Source: Pisolithus tinctorius (taxonomy: Eukaryota > Basidiomycota > Agaricomycetes > Boletales > Pisolithaceae). From it: a stretch of DNA of 64,000 nt. The stretch is from NCBI GenBank assembly GCA_024663395.1, contig JANFAH010000002.1, positions 1,674,001 through 1,738,000 on the forward strand. The letters are read 5' to 3'. The notes under the pieces are model-generated. The model had not been told where the DNA came from and made no database searches. It saw only the letters and a list, made by a program, of their open reading frames with translations. A program made the translations under genes and the position numbers. This document shows, one piece after another, positions 21,131 to 30,470 of this stretch; within the stretch, counting starts at the first letter, position 1; every line of letters begins with the position of its first letter.

Positions 21131-21745
21131 CGCGGGATCGGGTGAACGTACAGTATCACGGGGTATCACCGTTGCGTTGGTCTCAAAGGGGGACTGAATG
21201 AGAAGCTTGATTACTTGGGGACCGTCAGACATGCGGGAACGTGTATGGGCAGGGTCCAGGGGAGAGGCAAGGCCTATGCTTTTCGTACTCGCAGCCTCGT
21301 GCCCTCGCTTTCCCACAAACGTCCACCAACCGTCGGTCTACTGGTAAGGGCTTCCCCAGTTCTTCAAGCTGTGTGACTCACTCAAGCAGCAAAGCCCAAT
21401 TTTCTCTCGCCTTTCCAACCAACTTGCACTTTTCGCATCTATTGGTGAGTTCCCATCGGACCATCGTTGCATTATATGCATTGAGCCGCGTGTAACCTTA
21501 TCCACAGTTTGTGCTTCGTACCGACACCCAAGGTTACCTACTCGAGACTTCGTGTCTTTATCGTGGGTTCTTTTGCGCTGCTTGGTTAGCCTCGCTGATA
21601 TGAGCAACGTTCAGCTGACACTCAATATTGCTCACCGAGTTTCTCTCCCGTTTCCCTTACTGTCCTTGTTGCAAGTGATCACCGGACCTAGCGCGAAGGC
21701 AGAACCATTTCCGTCGTGCATATCATCCTGGTGTAACGACATTCA
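21131..21745 (+). promoter_or_regulatory. HET E promoter and leader with possible 5' UTR intron
   Basis: The last 350 bases are conserved before every HET gene. A candidate leader intron lies at 21445-21507 (gtgagttccc...ttatccacag, 63 bases) and is kept with both splice signals in E, F, G and H. Bases before 21390 are shared only with the younger copies. No TATA box can be assigned with confidence. Confidence 0.4.
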
Positions 21746-24700
21746 ATGGCTTCAACGGACAAGGTATCCCGCAAACGAGAAATTTTGAAACGTTATCCTC
21801 CAGGGGAAGATGGCCGGGATGGTGCCCTCTTCGGCCTGGCGTACGCACTCTACGAGAGATACGAAACAGAGCGTAAAATTGACGACTTGAACGAGGCAAT
21901 CAATTTGTTTCGCGCTGCTTTGGAACTCCGACCAGTCGAAAACAAGACGTATGATCGGTCCACGTCACTCTACCACCTCGCTTTCTGTCTTTCAAAGAGA
22001 TATAACGTGCAGGGGGCAGTCAACGACTTGGAGGAAGCCATCTCGCTCACACGTGCAAAACTAGAGCTCCGTCCACCAGGATATCCCAATCGTGATGCCA
22101 CTCTCCACGATCTCGCCTTCTACCTCAACAAGAGGTTCGAAAAACAGGCTGCAATCTGTGACTTGGATGAAGCCATCTCGCTCTCACGTGTAGCACTAGA
22201 GCTCCGTCTACCTGGGCATCCCAATCGCGACGCCACTCTCCACAATCTCGCCTCCTACCTCAGCAAGAGGTTCAAAAAACAGGCTGCAATCTGCGACTTG
22301 GATGAAGCCATCTCGCTCTCACGTGCAGAACTAGAGCTCCGTCCACCTGGGCATTCCAATCGTGATTCCACTCTCCACCAGCTCGCCTTCTACCTCAGCA
22401 ACAGGTTCGAAAAACAGACTGCAATCTGTGACTTGGATGAAGCCATCTCGCACTCACGTGTAGCACTAGAGCTCCGTCCAGCAGGGCATCCCAATCGTGA
22501 TGCCACTCTCCGCCAGCTCGCTTTCTACCTCAACAACAGGTTCGAAAAACAGGCTGCAATCGGCGACTTGGATGAAGCCATCTCGCTCACACGTGCGGCA
22601 CTAGAGCTCCGTCCACCAGGGCATCTTCGCTGTGATGACACTCTCTACAATCTCGCTTTCTACCTCAACAACAGGTTCGAAAAACAGGCTGCAATTGGCG
22701 ACTTGGATGAAGCCATCTCGCTCACACGTGCGGCACTAGAGCTCCGTCCACCAGGGCATCCTCGTCGTGATGACACTCTCTACAATCTCGCCTTCTACCT
22801 CCACGAGAGGTTCGACAAACAGGCTGCAATCGGCGACTTGGATGAAGCCATCTCGCTCAGACGTGCAACACTAGAGCTTCATCCACTAGGGCATCCCGAT
22901 CGCGGCAAATATCTTTACGACCTCGCTCGCGACCTCTGGACAAAGTTTCAGAAACAAGTTGACATGGCTGGGTTGCACGATGCGAATTCTCTCCATCAAG
23001 CTGCGTCGGTGGTCTGTCCAACAAGCACAGCTGATCTCGCGTCTTCGCTTCTCACACTCACACTCCACCTCTGGGACAGGTTCCAGAAGGAGGCCGCGAT
23101 AACTGACTTGGATGATGCCATTTGCTGTGCAACGTATGCTCTGGAACTTCGGTTACCACGAGACTCCAATCACGAGGGAGCTTGGGTTCAGAGGCCAGCC
23201 CAGGCCACCGACTCAGATGGACCTGTCGTACTTGGTCGAGAGATAGACAATCTGGGCGCTCTGGTCAATTACTTTGTGAGGCATAGATCTGGCAATCAAC
23301 ACGCAATTGTCGGTCTGAACGAGGACATAGCACTGTGTCGATATGTATTGCAATCCTTCCCGACTAACCATCCCGGTCGTGCTTCGCCCCTGCATAGCCT
23401 GGCACAGTGTCTAGCACATCGGTTTCGTCAACAGCCCGCCGCAGCAGATCTGGACGAGGCTATTGCTCTTGAGCAAGAAGCCCTGGAGTTACTCCTACCT
23501 GAGGACCCGGCTTACCAGGCGTCTCGACGCTGTCTTACAGCCTGCCTCCAAATGAAATCCAATCCGCAAGCTGCCATGATGTCCTCGGATGCCCCAAGTG
23601 TTACCCTCTTTGACATTAAGCAAGTCATCCGTAACGTTGCATTTGAAACCCTCAAAACTACCCCGACCAGGCTGCTGTACACACCTACTGGCATCTTGTG
23701 CAGCCGTGATGCGCAGGTATCACATTTTATGAACAGTCAACAGTGCAAACAGCTGGTGTCACTATGCACAACACGCGACTGGGACCAGCAAATGGACCTC
23801 ATTCATACTAATGTCCCGAAACACTTCCAGTATGCCACCCTTTCGCACCGCTGGGATGAAGAAGTAGAGCCATCTTTGCGTGACATCGAGGGCCACCCAA
23901 TATATGGCATGTCAGCCAAGGGGGGCTTTGGAAAGCTCCAAGCCTTCTGTCGTGTTGCTTTGGAGTGGGGTTACTTATGGGCATGGAGCGACACGTGCTG
24001 CATCGACAAACACAGCAGTGCCGAGGTGCAAGAAACGATTGGATCAATGTTCGCGTGGTATCAACAGTCTGCCTTGACCATCATATACCTTGCTGACGTT
24101 TCTGATACCGGCTCATTTGAGTGCAGCGAATGGTTCAAGCGTGGGTGGACCCTCCAGGAACTACTGGCTCCCGAGTCCATACTATTCTACACCAAAAACT
24201 GGTCACTTTACAAGAACCTGGCGTCTTCGAACCATAAAACCGACGTCGCTGTGCTGGAAGAGTTGGAGGTGGCAACTGGAATAGAGTCCCGATTCTTGTC
24301 CAAATTTTCTCCGGGTATGGATCATGCCCGTTCGAGACTACAATGGGCGTCTTTGCGTCGAACCACGCGGCCTGAGGACATTGGCTACTCACTTTTCGGG
24401 ATCTTCAATCTTCACCTTCCTGTTCTGTATGGTGAATCTGCTGAGAAAGCGCTTGGGCGTCTCCTGGGCGAAATCATTTCGCAGTCTGGGGATGTCTCAG
24501 TTCTGGATTGGGTTGGGGAGCCATCTCCATTTCATAGCTGTTTCCCTGCTCACATCAACTCATACCGAGTGCTACCGTCGCCTCCAGCCCAACCTAACGC
24601 AGATGAACAATCATCGACAATGAGTTCGCAGTCTACGTTACTGCGAAGGTTGCGTGGCTCACTCACTACGTCGCGCCTCCCTCAGTTTCTCAGCCGTCCC

Positions 24701-25228
24701 CAGACATCCTCAGGCATTTCCCGGCGTTTTCCGACGATCCCGCTGCACACTCCAGATTCGTACGAACCACGCGACGTGTACGACTTCCACTCGCTCACTA
24801 GGGTGCCCCTTCCACGTTTTCTCAATCCCCGCCTCATACTACCGTGTATTGCCCATTGTGTCACAGTGGTTCATCTGAAAGGGTCAGATCCATCGGCACC
24901 GAGTTACACGTATAGCATCCAGGCATCCGATGTGAGGCCACTTGAGATCACACTGCCAAACAAACTAGAAGATGAAATGCGGTCGCAAGGCTCTCTGCAA
25001 CTTGTTCGCCCTTGGCACTCGAAGTTCCCTGGTTCATCTGCCGAACTAGATGCTGTGACTGAAGAACAGCTGCTCTCTACACTTGAGAGGCCGTTTAACG
25101 CTCTTCTGTTGAGTCAACTACCTCATAATGAGCACAAGAGGATCGCGTCTTCTACTCGCATTACTGCTCAGCCCATAGATCAGGCCAGCATTCTGAAAAG
25201 CAAAATTCGGATATTCAATATTGTCTAG
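21746..25228 (+). CDS. HET E: TPR-HET protein, 1160 aa
   Basis: The gene is intronless and its ATG at 21746 opens the conserved MASTDKVSRKR. About 12 TPRs occupy residues 45-603, of which seven (bases 22025-22969) are exact 45-residue units. HET block 1 reads LSHRWD at 699-704, with Asp where the other copies have Gly. WSDTCCIDK, RGWTLQELLAP and TTRPEDIGYSLFGIF follow. A long Ser/Pro-rich linker, residues about 955-1025, contains a partial duplication (SLTTSRLPQFLSRP beside SLTRVPLPRFLNPR). The C-terminal domain ends in RIFNIV. No nucleotide-binding motif is visible between TPR and HET. The TPR array is the likely recognition or interaction surface and HET the death effector (inference). Confidence 0.92.
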   Translation: MASTDKVSRKREILKRYPPGEDGRDGALFGLAYALYERYETERKIDDLNEAINLFRAALELRPVENKTYDRSTSLYHLAFCLSKRYNVQGAVNDLEEAISLTRAKLELRPPGYPNRDATLHDLAFYLNKRFEKQAAICDLDEAISLSRVALELRLPGHPNRDATLHNLASYLSKRFKKQAAICDLDEAISLSRAELELRPPGHSNRDSTLHQLAFYLSNRFEKQTAICDLDEAISHSRVALELRPAGHPNRDATLRQLAFYLNNRFEKQAAIGDLDEAISLTRAALELRPPGHLRCDDTLYNLAFYLNNRFEKQAAIGDLDEAISLTRAALELRPPGHPRRDDTLYNLAFYLHERFDKQAAIGDLDEAISLRRATLELHPLGHPDRGKYLYDLARDLWTKFQKQVDMAGLHDANSLHQAASVVCPTSTADLASSLLTLTLHLWDRFQKEAAITDLDDAICCATYALELRLPRDSNHEGAWVQRPAQATDSDGPVVLGREIDNLGALVNYFVRHRSGNQHAIVGLNEDIALCRYVLQSFPTNHPGRASPLHSLAQCLAHRFRQQPAAADLDEAIALEQEALELLLPEDPAYQASRRCLTACLQMKSNPQAAMMSSDAPSVTLFDIKQVIRNVAFETLKTTPTRLLYTPTGILCSRDAQVSHFMNSQQCKQLVSLCTTRDWDQQMDLIHTNVPKHFQYATLSHRWDEEVEPSLRDIEGHPIYGMSAKGGFGKLQAFCRVALEWGYLWAWSDTCCIDKHSSAEVQETIGSMFAWYQQSALTIIYLADVSDTGSFECSEWFKRGWTLQELLAPESILFYTKNWSLYKNLASSNHKTDVAVLEELEVATGIESRFLSKFSPGMDHARSRLQWASLRRTTRPEDIGYSLFGIFNLHLPVLYGESAEKALGRLLGEIISQSGDVSVLDWVGEPSPFHSCFPAHINSYRVLPSPPAQPNADEQSSTMSSQSTLLRRLRGSLTTSRLPQFLSRPQTSSGISRRFPTIPLHTPDSYEPRDVYDFHSLTRVPLPRFLNPRLILPCIAHCVTVVHLKGSDPSAPSYTYSIQASDVRPLEITLPNKLEDEMRSQGSLQLVRPWHSKFPGSSAELDAVTEEQLLSTLERPFNALLLSQLPHNEHKRIASSTRITAQPIDQASILKSKIRIFNIV
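22025..22969 (+). repeat. Seven tandem 135-bp TPR units in HET E
   Basis: The gacttgga landmark recurs at 22025, 22160, 22295, 22430, 22565, 22700 and 22835, a constant 135-base period. Each unit encodes one 45-residue TPR. Neighbouring units differ by only a few bases, mostly at first or second codon positions of presumed exposed residues. Confidence 0.9.
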
Positions 25229-25275
25229 ATAGCCATGGCATTATGATATCTGGTATCGACATCCATGTTGTCCCG

Positions 25276-25822
25276 CCATTTACTTTTTGTTCTCCTTCGT
25301 CCGGTCATATCATGTAGGAGTGCATGCATATACATGTCCAGTGAATCCCAGTCTGACTGGTCGCGTTCGCGTCGTCGTTGGCCAGATTGGCAGACATACC
25401 TGTAACTGACGGCCTAACGGGGACGGCTACGGGGTACACGAATTCTGCATTGTAATAAAATATTGCAGGTGGACCCATAAATACATACGAACCGAACGCT
25501 GTAAGGAGCCCTTTTTGACCATTGGAGCGCAAGTTGGCAATGACACAGGTAACGATGATTTATTATGTAGGTCTACCAATGGGGCAAATCTCAACTTAGG
25601 AACATGCTATTCTTTGGATTAGTATACATGCATGTTGCATTGCGTGTGGCGTTCATCTACAGTGCAAGATTTCAGCAGAGGCCGAGTACATTTGAGACTG
25701 CCCTGTGATGCTGTGCCATCGTTGAAAGGCCACATTGTGAGCTAGGCATTTAATTCACCACATTTGTATTTGCATGTACTCCTACGTATGACGAGACGAA
25801 GGGGAAAAATCAGGCAAGTGGA
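25276..25822. mobile_element. Inverted-end repeat element (MITE-like), unit E
   Basis: Two arms of about 70 bases face each other: ccttcgtccggtcat...gtaggagtgcatgc at 25295-25330 and the inverse of cctacgtatgacgagacgaa at 25781-25800. Arm identity is about 80 percent by eye. The 400-base interior has no coding frame that I recognise. Copies lie 3' of HET E, F, G and H, and half copies lie elsewhere. No clean target duplication was found because the flanks are duplicated too. Confidence 0.55.
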
Positions 25823-26120
25823 AGGCCATGTTTGCACAAGGAAAACGCGCATTCCAGTATCGATCAAAGTGCGAGAACAAGGCACACGAAGTAACACGCG
25901 AAACGGAGTGACCAAGTGGATGTCGATACCAGATCAGTGTGCGCGCCCGGCCTGTACATCTGTGAAAATATAATAGAAGTATAGATATGCACAATATGGA
26001 AACAGGAAACAATACATAAAAACAAAATAACATACGTAGTCGGAAGTAGGAAGGATGTGCACGGAGGGCGTATGGCTAGCGATGCAATTGGTCGGTCTAG
26101 AGCACCACGAGAGCAAAACT
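25823..26120. repeat. Spacer shared with 32000-32110 and 52280-52430 (inverted)
   Basis: The stretch (gcgcattccagtatcgatca, ccaagtggatgtcgatacca) is found inverted downstream of the plus-strand membrane pseudogenes. It therefore appears to be the natural 3' flank of that gene family. No gene is seen. Confidence 0.5.
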
Positions 26121-26124
26121 ATAC

Positions 26125-26735
26125 GTGTGGAATTTGAGTCGGAGGATAAGGAAAGGCCCGCTATACTGACGGCATCCTCGCCGGTTTCGCTCGCTAGGTA
26201 CGAACCCCAGGAATAAATAGACGATTGCATAGAAATGGCGCGAAGGCGCCCCTCCACCTCCACAGGAGACATTTCGAGTGCCGCAATGAGAGATTGTAGG
26301 GCTCGACCATTCCAGTAGAAGGCGGATTGGTGGTAGATTCTGTAGGGGGTGCAATGATTGAGTATAAGTCAGCGAAAGGATTTGCGGTAGTGTTCGGAAG
26401 CAGCGTCCGTTTGGTTGGCTTGTCTTGTGTATTGAAGAAGGGGTTATTTGCCACCCTCTTCACGGAACGGCTGCGGTGTCAGCAGAAGGATTCTGTTTAC
26501 CATTTGCATGTTCCAGATGATCTGTGTGCCAGGGCTTCCGCGCTTTGCCAGTGGTGCAGATCTGACCCTGTCACTGCAGGGTTCACCTTTTCCTTGCACA
26601 TCGTAGTGGGCGACATATTTCCTGATAGTCGTGACCCCCTCGGCAAGAAAGAGTCTCCCAGACAGTTTTCCCATCCCATGAGAAAGACTCTACATGGCCC
26701 ACGAATGTCCGTGCTGGAGGCGGTTTCATGATCTC
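26125..26735 (-). pseudogene. Membrane-protein family fragment M5 (tail only)
   Basis: On the minus strand the cytoplasmic tail can be read: DSFL.RGSRLSGNMSPTTM, NPFFNTQDKPTKRTLLPN, TANPFADLYSIIAPPTEST and SLRHSK-like. The frame changes at least twice. The ectodomain, membrane segment and proximal tail are deleted and replaced at about 26738 by a short A/C-rich filler that resembles 26010-26035. Unit H has the same deletion. Confidence 0.7.
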
Positions 26736-26761
26736 GACATAAAACAACACAAAAACGAAAT

Positions 26762-26949
26762 AACATGGCGGGGGTGGTCACCTTGTTTACAAGGTCACTC
26801 CAGCCCGAAAATGAGACGCTTTTTTCGACATCCGCGCATCTGCCTGTCAATTGACTCCGCACGGCAAAACCCACCGGTCGTGATTGCGCTCCGGCGTGGT
26901 AAACAAGGTGCCTGCCGGCGGCGCCGGCCATGTTCTAGTGCAACATGGC
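26762..26949. mobile_element. 172-bp insertion with 8-bp target duplication
   Basis: Unit E has aacatggc at 26762-26769 and again at 26942-26949, with 172 bases between. Unit H has a single aacatggc at the matching place (about 62725) and none of the inserted bases. Near the ends, caccttgtttac and its inverse gtaaacaaggtg form subterminal inverted repeats. An 8-bp duplication is typical of hAT-type transposons, so this is probably a non-autonomous hAT-like MITE. The insertion postdates the E/H duplication, or was lost precisely from H. Confidence 0.75.
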
Positions 26950-27045
26950 AACGAGAGAAGGTGATCTGTGGAAGGACCGATGAGTATATTGAAAGGATCC
27001 CAACACAGAAGGGAGAGAATCTCTATTACGTAACACTTCACCGCC

Positions 27046-27770
27046 ATGACGGCCTCCTCAAGTGCACCACCGTACTACGTGCTTGCATCTCACAACACAC
27101 TTCAGTGCAGCACATCCGCACAACCCTCAAGCGTACTTGCCCACGTCGACATCCAATATCGCCACGCAGACGACTCTCCGCTGTCATTACTTCCTAGCCA
27201 CCCAGATGAGCATGTGTTCGTCCTCTACCACGACCCAGACAACCCCACGGCTCCAACCATCAAGAGCACGTCAAGTCAGTTTGCTCTTTCAGGCATTAAG
27301 GTCTCGCCAGCGCCAGGGGCCACTATGGGTGAGGACAAGAACCCTAACATGTATGTCCTGCAAGTGACGTTCATCGATGCGGATAATAGCCAGTACGCCA
27401 GATAAGTTCTTATGGGAGATCCGACAGCACACTGAGTCGAATGACCCGCTGCCATAGTGTCAGTTTAGAATCGTCACAGGCATATCCACAGAACCCCCAG
27501 GCATTGGTGACACGTTTCAAGCAAAGGTACGCCGGCCCGCACTCAATGCGATGTGATCAAGCTCAGTTCCCACCTAGGAACCATGCCATTCGCAGCATCC
27601 TGGAGTACACGGGTAGAGGAGCCGAAATCCTGTACTGATGGCTCGATGGCTCTCCACACCACCCCAGATGATGCTGATGCCATTATTTGGCAATTGATTC
27701 GCATCACACCAGTCTGTATGGATGTATCGTTGCTGAGTAATGTTATTGCATTGTGACGTATAGACCACCC
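27046..27770 (+). pseudogene. Small unrecognised gene, unit E copy
   Basis: The first exon is open for 119 codons (MTASSSAPPYYVLAS start, SSVLAHVDIQYRHADD, SLLPSHPDEHVFVLYHD). A later exon reads NPQALVTRFKQR, and a 51-base intron at 27527-27577 (gtacgc...cctag) joins it to NHAIRSILEYTG in frame. A TGA at 27636-27638 interrupts this frame where unit H has CGA. I do not recognise the family. It is divergent from the membrane-protein pseudogene. The exon 1 to exon 2 junction is unresolved. Confidence 0.5.
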
Positions 27771-27811
27771 TATTGTGTTATTAACCCATCAACTCCCTTG
27801 CGTGGCAGGGC

Positions 27812-28377
27812 TCATAGACAACGTGAGTGCTCAAGGTTTGATGTGTGATGGCTTCGTACGTTCTGCGCCCAAAATGGAGCCGACAAGTCGGATTCGAAGA
27901 TGGCATCCGTCGGTGACACTACGTCTTGCATTAAAATGACAAGTCTAGATCTTCCTCTCGGAATCGACAGTGGCACAATACAGCACAACGATACGAAGTC
28001 TCCGGATTGCTGGTTTTCGTTGGCAGTCGGACCGGTGGGGTTCCCCTCGACGGCTCCGTACCTGGACAACTCAACAAGAGCAAAGCTCCAATTGCACACC
28101 AGGGTTACCGAGAACGTGCCTACATTATATTGGTCACTTTCTGTCAGTTCCACGGGCACAAATGCCAGCAGCTCTATTTTTTTCTCATTGGGCCACCGGT
28201 GGAGACATAAGGATCCCAGTAGTGATGCCGAGAGACCCCCCAATATTAACAGTGCAGCGGCGTCGTGCCTACATGTCGCTGGAAAAAGACTAGATTATTT
28301 AATCAACGAGCATGGGGATAGCAAATACAGTGAATACCGGGCCGAGCTATGGACTACCCTCAGTGAGAAAAAGAGAA
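27812..28377. other. Ambiguous open region, conserved in unit H
   Basis: Both strands are open: plus 27900-28415 (171 codons) and minus 27812-28243 (143 codons). Unit H keeps the same sequence from 63619 to the window end, almost unchanged. Units F and G lack it through a deletion. I see no domain and cannot say which strand, if either, is coding. Confidence 0.3.
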
Positions 28378-29943
28378 CTAAGATCCCTGATTCCGCCTCC
28401 AAGATGAAAAGCTAAGAGCGCCAATGACGCCAACGACCAGTAATGCTGTCCCCGCGCCTACGAGACTAGGGACATACAGATACCAGGCGTTGTCGATATC
28501 GTCCTTACCCTTGACATTGTCGATGAAGATCAACTCGTCCTTCGTCCGTTCCTGCCTTCTTCGCCGGACAACTCTCTCCTGCTCCGAGTACATGGAGCCT
28601 TCGCCAGAATAGGCGCTCTCAGGCGCAGAGTGGTAGTGGATTTCCAATGAGGGCATCTCGAGTTCAGTGTGACCACTTCTTTCGTCCGAGATCACCGGTA
28701 TGTCGAGATCAGGATTCATCGCCCGAGCACGGTCGAAATAGCGGCCCGCAGCATCTCTATCCCGCTTCCACGCCTCCGCGCCATTTTCAGGTTGTGGATG
28801 CGGAGGAACACGAATTGAAGACAAGGTCGCATACGAAGCAGAGAGCACGACGGAAGCGGCACCCTCGAGATGCAGAAGCCCAGCTTCCAGGTACAGCTGC
28901 CCAAGTCCAGCGGCTCCGCCAATACATTGCACGTAATAAGACAGAGTCCCCCGTGTGTTTTCCTCAGCCTCTTTCACAAGGCTTAAAGATGTGTGCGGTG
29001 GGAGGTAGTGTGTGACCAATTTCATAGTGGCAGATGGGAGGTGTGCTTGGTGCCATGCTCGCCTGAAGGAAAAATACATCAGCCCACGAGTGACGAATTC
29101 AGAAAAGAACACGTACACGAAGCATTCAAATGCTTCCTCTTTATCCTTCCTGATATCGAGAAGCTCAATAGCAAAAAGGACAAGACTAGTGGGATCCATG
29201 TTATATTTCACCTCAAGCTCAGGGTCATACAGCATGGGGATCGGTGGAGACGGGAAAAGTTCCTGAGGTACGGCACCCACGATGAGCGACGGCCAAATGA
29301 CAGACTGGTCCTTTTCCAGATGCAAAGTTAACAATCTTCCTGAAGACGAGTGCAATGACTCTAGCGAGGAGAACGATGAGGGGGCATGGGGTTGCATGAC
29401 GGGCGATACATGTCCAGATACAGCTGGGGCCGCCGCCCGCCGATGATATCCGGGGTGCTCTTCTGCAGACGATGTGGGCGAGGACAGCGCGGGGGAAGGT
29501 GTTACGGGCTCTTCGGCGTCTGACGCCTGCGCGCTCTCCAGTGATGCAGCGAAGCTGCTCGATATCTCGGGGTCAGATACGAAGGCATAAGACGATTGGG
29601 TAGATGCGGTTGATAAAGTCGAAGTAGTGCGTTCCCGGGTGGAAGGCTTCGAAGTCCGCGGTTCGAGCTGCCATGCCGAGTTGGCGACATCGACATTGCC
29701 GTAGAGGCGTCCCTGAGTTCACGCATATGGGTATTGAGAGGGATAGGGAGAACATAGTGAACATTCAATAATGCATACCTTCACTACGGGCTGTTGACCG
29801 TTGACTCCAGCCAGCAAGTAACTCCGTTCTATTACAACCTGTTGGAAACTCCATATGAGCACTCCTATGCGGGGGAGGCGGGTGTAACTCACGGCGACAT
29901 CTTCTTCCGAGGTCTCGAGCGGAACCGGCAACAGCACAGTTGC
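28378..29943 (-). CDS. Tail-anchored TPR/Sel1-like protein, only full copy
   Basis: Visible exons are 29943-29893, 29838-29779, 29712-29117 and 29062-28378; any 5' exon is unresolved. Introns of 54, 66 and 54 bases have GT/AG ends, and the last keeps the frame open even when unspliced. Splicing joins ECFV to RAWHQAH. The product (462 or more residues) has a VLLPVPLETSEEDVA start, GRLYGNVDVANSAW, a Ser/Thr-rich stretch and helical repeat-like segments (AGLGQLYLEAGLLHLEGAA, AAGRYFDRARAMNPDLD). One membrane segment lies near the C-terminus (YVPSLVGAGTALLVVGVIGA), as in tail-anchored proteins. Its function is not known to me. Copies in units F and G are broken. Confidence 0.7.
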
Positions 29944-29949
29944 CTATGC

Positions 29950-30470
29950 GTGAACCCGATCACGACGGATATTTTGCTGACAAGTCGAGCCCCGTCAGAT
30001 CTCGCCAGACTAGAGCCGCTCTCGTCCTGTTAAGTTTTGACTGGGGCTGAACGATCATCTGGGTGGACGAACGTTGTCCAAGGACAAAATGTGGACTCCG
30101 TCTCCATACTAAACGACGTACGTTTGCATCTCTCCCGCTTCTATGAGATTCCGATGTTGGAGAGAGTCATCCAACAATAGGTCAAACGCGCAAAAAACGA
30201 TCGTCGCTTCGTATATGTGCGGTACCAACAACTCGTGAAAGGCGCAGGAAGACGGTGTGTGGCGATCTTTAAACGAGATGCCACTAGTGATCAGAGTCAA
30301 GTGCCATCCCTACCGCAGTCCCCAGGTCTATCGGTGCGTGGTTGGATGTATGGTGCGTTCTCGCTATGGAGTAGATTGGCACTGTTGCAGGTGGGAAGCG
30401 GCTTCGTCAGGGCCTGCTGTCTTCACAGCACTCGGATCAAAAGATGCAGCGCTCCTCCCGCTCTCTAGGA
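29950..30470 (+). repeat. Spacer shared with 40000-40490 and 50510-50970
   Basis: The region is conserved in three units. In unit F a plus-strand frame is open (SILNNVHLRLSRFYEIPMLE), but in unit E it has a TAG and a 21-base deletion. It is probably the upstream region of the tail-anchored gene rather than a gene. Confidence 0.4.

Noticed and set aside
22025..22969. CRISPR-like direct repeats
   Set aside because: The 135-bp period is in frame inside one protein and encodes TPRs.
23500..23830. Nucleotide-binding domain between TPR and HET
   Set aside because: No GxxxxGK[ST] P-loop or Walker B-like motif was found in any copy.
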